From: PGYU01 sp964637845
GTDB taxonomy: Bacteria > Bacteroidota > Ignavibacteria > Kapaibacteriales > UBA2268
Length of the DNA: 8,805 nt
Direction of reading: 5' to 3'
Assembly: GCA_964637845.1 (NCBI GenBank)
Contig: CAZWXI010000099.1
Location: 1-8,805 of the forward strand
The notes under the pieces are model-generated. The model saw only the letters and a program-made list of their open reading frames with translations, had not been told where the DNA came from and ran no database searches. Positions 6,878-8,805 of the stretch are shown here, one piece after another; position 1 is the stretch's first letter, and each line of letters starts with the position of its first letter. The translations under genes and the position numbers were made by a program.

Positions 6878-7924
6878 ATGAAAGTAGAATTGACATTAGA
6901 ACAAATAATTAACATTACGGGGGGAACCTTGCTCGGTTCCACCCAATACATTATCAAAGGTATCCAAGGTCTTGAGCAAGCACAGGCAGGTGATTTGGCT
7001 TTTTATTACAACGAAAAATATAAAAAATATCTGTATGAATCCGATGCTTCGGTAATTTTAATCCCCCGCGATACGGGTTTAATGCCAAAGAGTGGTCAAG
7101 CTTTCATTGAAACTGACAATCCTCACGCCTCACTTGTTAAAATTTTAAATTTCATAAACCACAAACACGAAATTTCGGGAAAATACATTCATGAAACTGC
7201 TATAATAGACGAATATGCTTTCATACCATCAGCCATTGTGATAGAGCCTTATGTTACAATCGGTAAAAAATCAATAATTGGTGACGGTTCAATTTTGATG
7301 ACAAAAGTTACAATTATGGACAATGTCACAATCGGTAAGAATGTAATCATTTATCCCAATAGCATCATACATTCCGATACCGTCATTGGCGATAATTGCA
7401 TAATATATTCCGGTGCCGTGATAGGCTCGGACGGATTCGGATACTTAGAAAATCCAGATGACGGAACATATTCTAAAATACCTCAACTCGGTAACGTTGT
7501 CTTAGAATATGACGTTGAAGTTGGAGCAAATACCACCATTGACAGAGCTTTGATTGGCACTACAATCATAAAGAATGGTACTAAAATCGACAACCTCGTC
7601 CACATAGCACATAATTGCGAAATTGGCGCAAATACTGCCATCGCAGCACAAAGCGGATTTTCCGGAAGCGTCAAAACCGGTCAAAGCTGTAAATTCGGTG
7701 GTCAAACCGGAATTGCAGGACATTTGGAAATTACCGATAATGTCACTCTTTTAGCTCAATCCGGTGTATCTAAAAGCATTACCAACGCAGGCGTCTATTT
7801 CGGCTCACCCGCTAAAGAACATGTTGCAGCCTTCAAACAAGAAGCATTGCTACGGAACCTCCAAACAATGTATAAGGAATTAGCGGAAATTAAAAAAAAA
7901 TTAAAAGACTTAGAAAATAACTAA
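6878..7924 (+). CDS. lpxD: UDP-3-O-(3-hydroxyacyl)glucosamine N-acyltransferase
   Basis: LpxD transfers a 3-hydroxyacyl chain from acyl carrier protein to the 2-amino group of UDP-3-O-acylglucosamine, the third step of lipid A synthesis, in the cytoplasm. The 348 residues match the family length. The N-terminal uridine-binding domain (about 1-100) has LTLEQIINITGG and GDLAFYYNEKY. A left-handed parallel beta-helix of hexapeptide repeats follows at about 103-310, with GSDGFGY at 183-189, GANTTIDRA at 216-224 and VHIAHN at 241-246. His245 aligns with the catalytic histidine of the E. coli enzyme (His239). The end of the helix has AGVYFGSPAKE and then a C-terminal helix (about 314-348) for trimer packing. 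It starts one base after the second ompH stop and is followed by lpxC. Confidence 0.96.
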   Translation: MKVELTLEQIINITGGTLLGSTQYIIKGIQGLEQAQAGDLAFYYNEKYKKYLYESDASVILIPRDTGLMPKSGQAFIETDNPHASLVKILNFINHKHEISGKYIHETAIIDEYAFIPSAIVIEPYVTIGKKSIIGDGSILMTKVTIMDNVTIGKNVIIYPNSIIHSDTVIGDNCIIYSGAVIGSDGFGYLENPDDGTYSKIPQLGNVVLEYDVEVGANTTIDRALIGTTIIKNGTKIDNLVHIAHNCEIGANTAIAAQSGFSGSVKTGQSCKFGGQTGIAGHLEITDNVTLLAQSGVSKSITNAGVYFGSPAKEHVAAFKQEALLRNLQTMYKELAEIKKKLKDLENN

Positions 7925-7954
7925 TACAGTCATAACAAATTCTATAATATTTTT

Positions 7955-8013
7955 CCATTTACTTTCGTATTTTTGTAAATTAAATAATTGGATTTACTAT
8001 ATCGAGTAAATGG
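7955..8013 (+). promoter_or_regulatory. Alternative inverted repeats covering the lpxC start codon
   Basis: CCATTTACT at 7955-7963 is a perfect 9-bp inverted repeat of AGTAAATGG at 8005-8013. The downstream arm includes the lpxC ATG (8010-8012). The same arm can instead pair with the nearer ATTTACT (7992-7998), giving a 7-bp hairpin with a 6-base loop. The two pairings exclude each other. In a read-through transcript either one would hide the start codon. Both stems are AT-rich and so weak; a regulatory role is inference. Confidence 0.35.
7968..7975 (+). promoter_or_regulatory. Possible -7 promoter element for lpxC (TATTTTTG)
   Basis: TATTTTTG fits the Bacteroidota -7 consensus TAnnTTTG and ends 34 bases before the lpxC ATG. 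The same octamer occurs before uppS. No TTTG -33 element stands at the usual distance, so this is tentative. The 85-base gap after lpxD is otherwise AT-rich and holds no clear terminator. Confidence 0.3.
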
Positions 8014-8805
8014 AAAAACAAAGAACGTTAGAGAAATCGGTCGCTTTCTCGGGTATTGGTCTGCATACTGGAAATCCTTCGACAATAACATTCCACCCCG
8101 CGGAAGCTGATTACGGCTATGTTTTTGTAAGGACAGATTTATCTTCACACGTCGAAATACCTGCTTTGGTTGACTATGTAGTAGATTTATCTCGAGGCAC
8201 TACTCTTGGTATTGGCGACGTGCGAGTACATACAGTAGAACACGTTTTAGCTGCATTAGCCGGATTAAGAATAGATAATTGTCGAATTGAACTTAACTCC
8301 AACGAACCACCTGTGATTGACGGCAGTTCAATGCCATACGTAAATGCATTATTGGAAGCCGGCATCAGAGAACTTGACTCTCCGCGTGAGTATTTCTGTA
8401 TAGATGAAACCATCAGATACACTAATGAGGAAAAATACGTTGATATAGTTGCTTTGCCAATGGATGCCTATCGTATCACCGTTATGATTGATTACTTCAA
8501 TCCAGCATTGGGAAGTCAACACACAGGTATGTTCGACCTTGAAAAAGAGTTTATAACAGAGTTTGCTCCTGCAAGGACGTTTTGCTTTTTAACTGAAGTA
8601 ATGATGCTGCATAAGCAAGGTCTCATCAGAGGCGGAAGTCTTGATAGTGCTATTGTTATAATCGACAAATCAATGAATAATGAAGAACTCGGCGAGCTAA
8701 AACATATATTCAAATTAAACGGCACGCCTAATCTTGGTGAGAACGGAATTCTTAATGGAACAAAGCTCAGATATAAAAACGAACCTGCCCGTCATAAATT
8801 ACTCG
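8010..8805 (+). CDS. lpxC: UDP-3-O-acyl-N-acetylglucosamine deacetylase, probably LpxC-FabZ fusion (partial)
   Basis: LpxC is the zinc-dependent deacetylase that makes the first committed step of lipid A synthesis. The window holds 265 residues from ATG 8010; the right edge cuts the gene. The start has the family opening, QRTLEKSVAFSGIGLHTG. HTVEHVLAAL lies at 74-83, with Glu77 as catalytic base and His78 as zinc ligand. GSLDSAIVI is at 209-217. The last residues are RHKLL, where His262 should be the second zinc ligand; the third, an Asp, would be the next residue outside the window. The stretch around SQHTGMFDLEKEFITEFAPART (169-190) is typical of Bacteroidota/Chlorobi LpxC proteins, which carry a C-terminal FabZ dehydratase domain, so a fusion is expected but not seen. 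No Shine-Dalgarno motif is visible, and the start codon lies in a potential stem. Confidence 0.93.
   Translation, partial: MEKQRTLEKSVAFSGIGLHTGNPSTITFHPAEADYGYVFVRTDLSSHVEIPALVDYVVDLSRGTTLGIGDVRVHTVEHVLAALAGLRIDNCRIELNSNEPPVIDGSSMPYVNALLEAGIRELDSPREYFCIDETIRYTNEEKYVDIVALPMDAYRITVMIDYFNPALGSQHTGMFDLEKEFITEFAPARTFCFLTEVMMLHKQGLIRGGSLDSAIVIIDKSMNNEELGELKHIFKLNGTPNLGENGILNGTKLRYKNEPARHKLL

Overview
The window reads as a chromosomal piece of an AT-rich, Gram-negative bacterium of the Bacteroidota/Chlorobiota side of the tree. The best guess is a Kapabacteria-, Ignavibacteria- or Chlorobi-like lineage. Three things point there: the gene order uppS-bamA-ompH-ompH-lpxD-lpxC, a secreted protein with BNR-type repeats followed by Ig-like domains, and TAnnTTTG octamers in front of genes. 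Clear Shine-Dalgarno motifs before several genes argue against a typical Bacteroidia member. The lineage is inferred from protein character and gene order only; no search was run.

Left part, minus strand. Positions 1-1502 hold the first 500 residues of a secreted protein with six TTDGGATW-like repeats followed by Ig-like modules; it runs off the left edge. Upstream of it, also on the minus strand, are a 30-residue, extremely basic AURKAIP1/COX24 (mS38/bS22-type) ribosomal protein gene (1625-1717) and an HU/IHF-family DNA-binding protein gene (1786-2094). A clear intrinsic terminator (about 1575-1604) follows the small gene and separates the HU-mS38 pair from the secreted protein. A 205-bp, very AT-rich divergent intergenic region (2095-2299) then separates this side from the right-hand genes.

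Right part, plus strand, 2300 to the end: a compact cell-envelope cluster. uppS makes undecaprenyl diphosphate, the lipid carrier for peptidoglycan and O-antigen. bamA overlaps the uppS end by 20 bp and encodes the outer-membrane protein insertase. Two ompH/skp-type genes encode periplasmic chaperones that would deliver clients to BamA. lpxD and lpxC carry out two consecutive steps of lipid A synthesis, in reverse order on the DNA. lpxC is cut by the right edge just before its last zinc-ligand residue and is probably an LpxC-FabZ fusion. Together the genes supply carrier lipid, lipopolysaccharide and outer-membrane proteins.

Most of the window is ordinary envelope housekeeping; I see no mobile element, CRISPR array, tRNA or rRNA. 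The points most worth a second look are the 30-codon ribosomal protein gene, which is easily missed, and a pair of mutually exclusive inverted repeats whose shared arm contains the lpxC start codon. Lesser points are the unusual BamA C-terminus, the proline/arginine/glutamine-rich tail on the second Skp paralogue, and the left-edge secreted protein.
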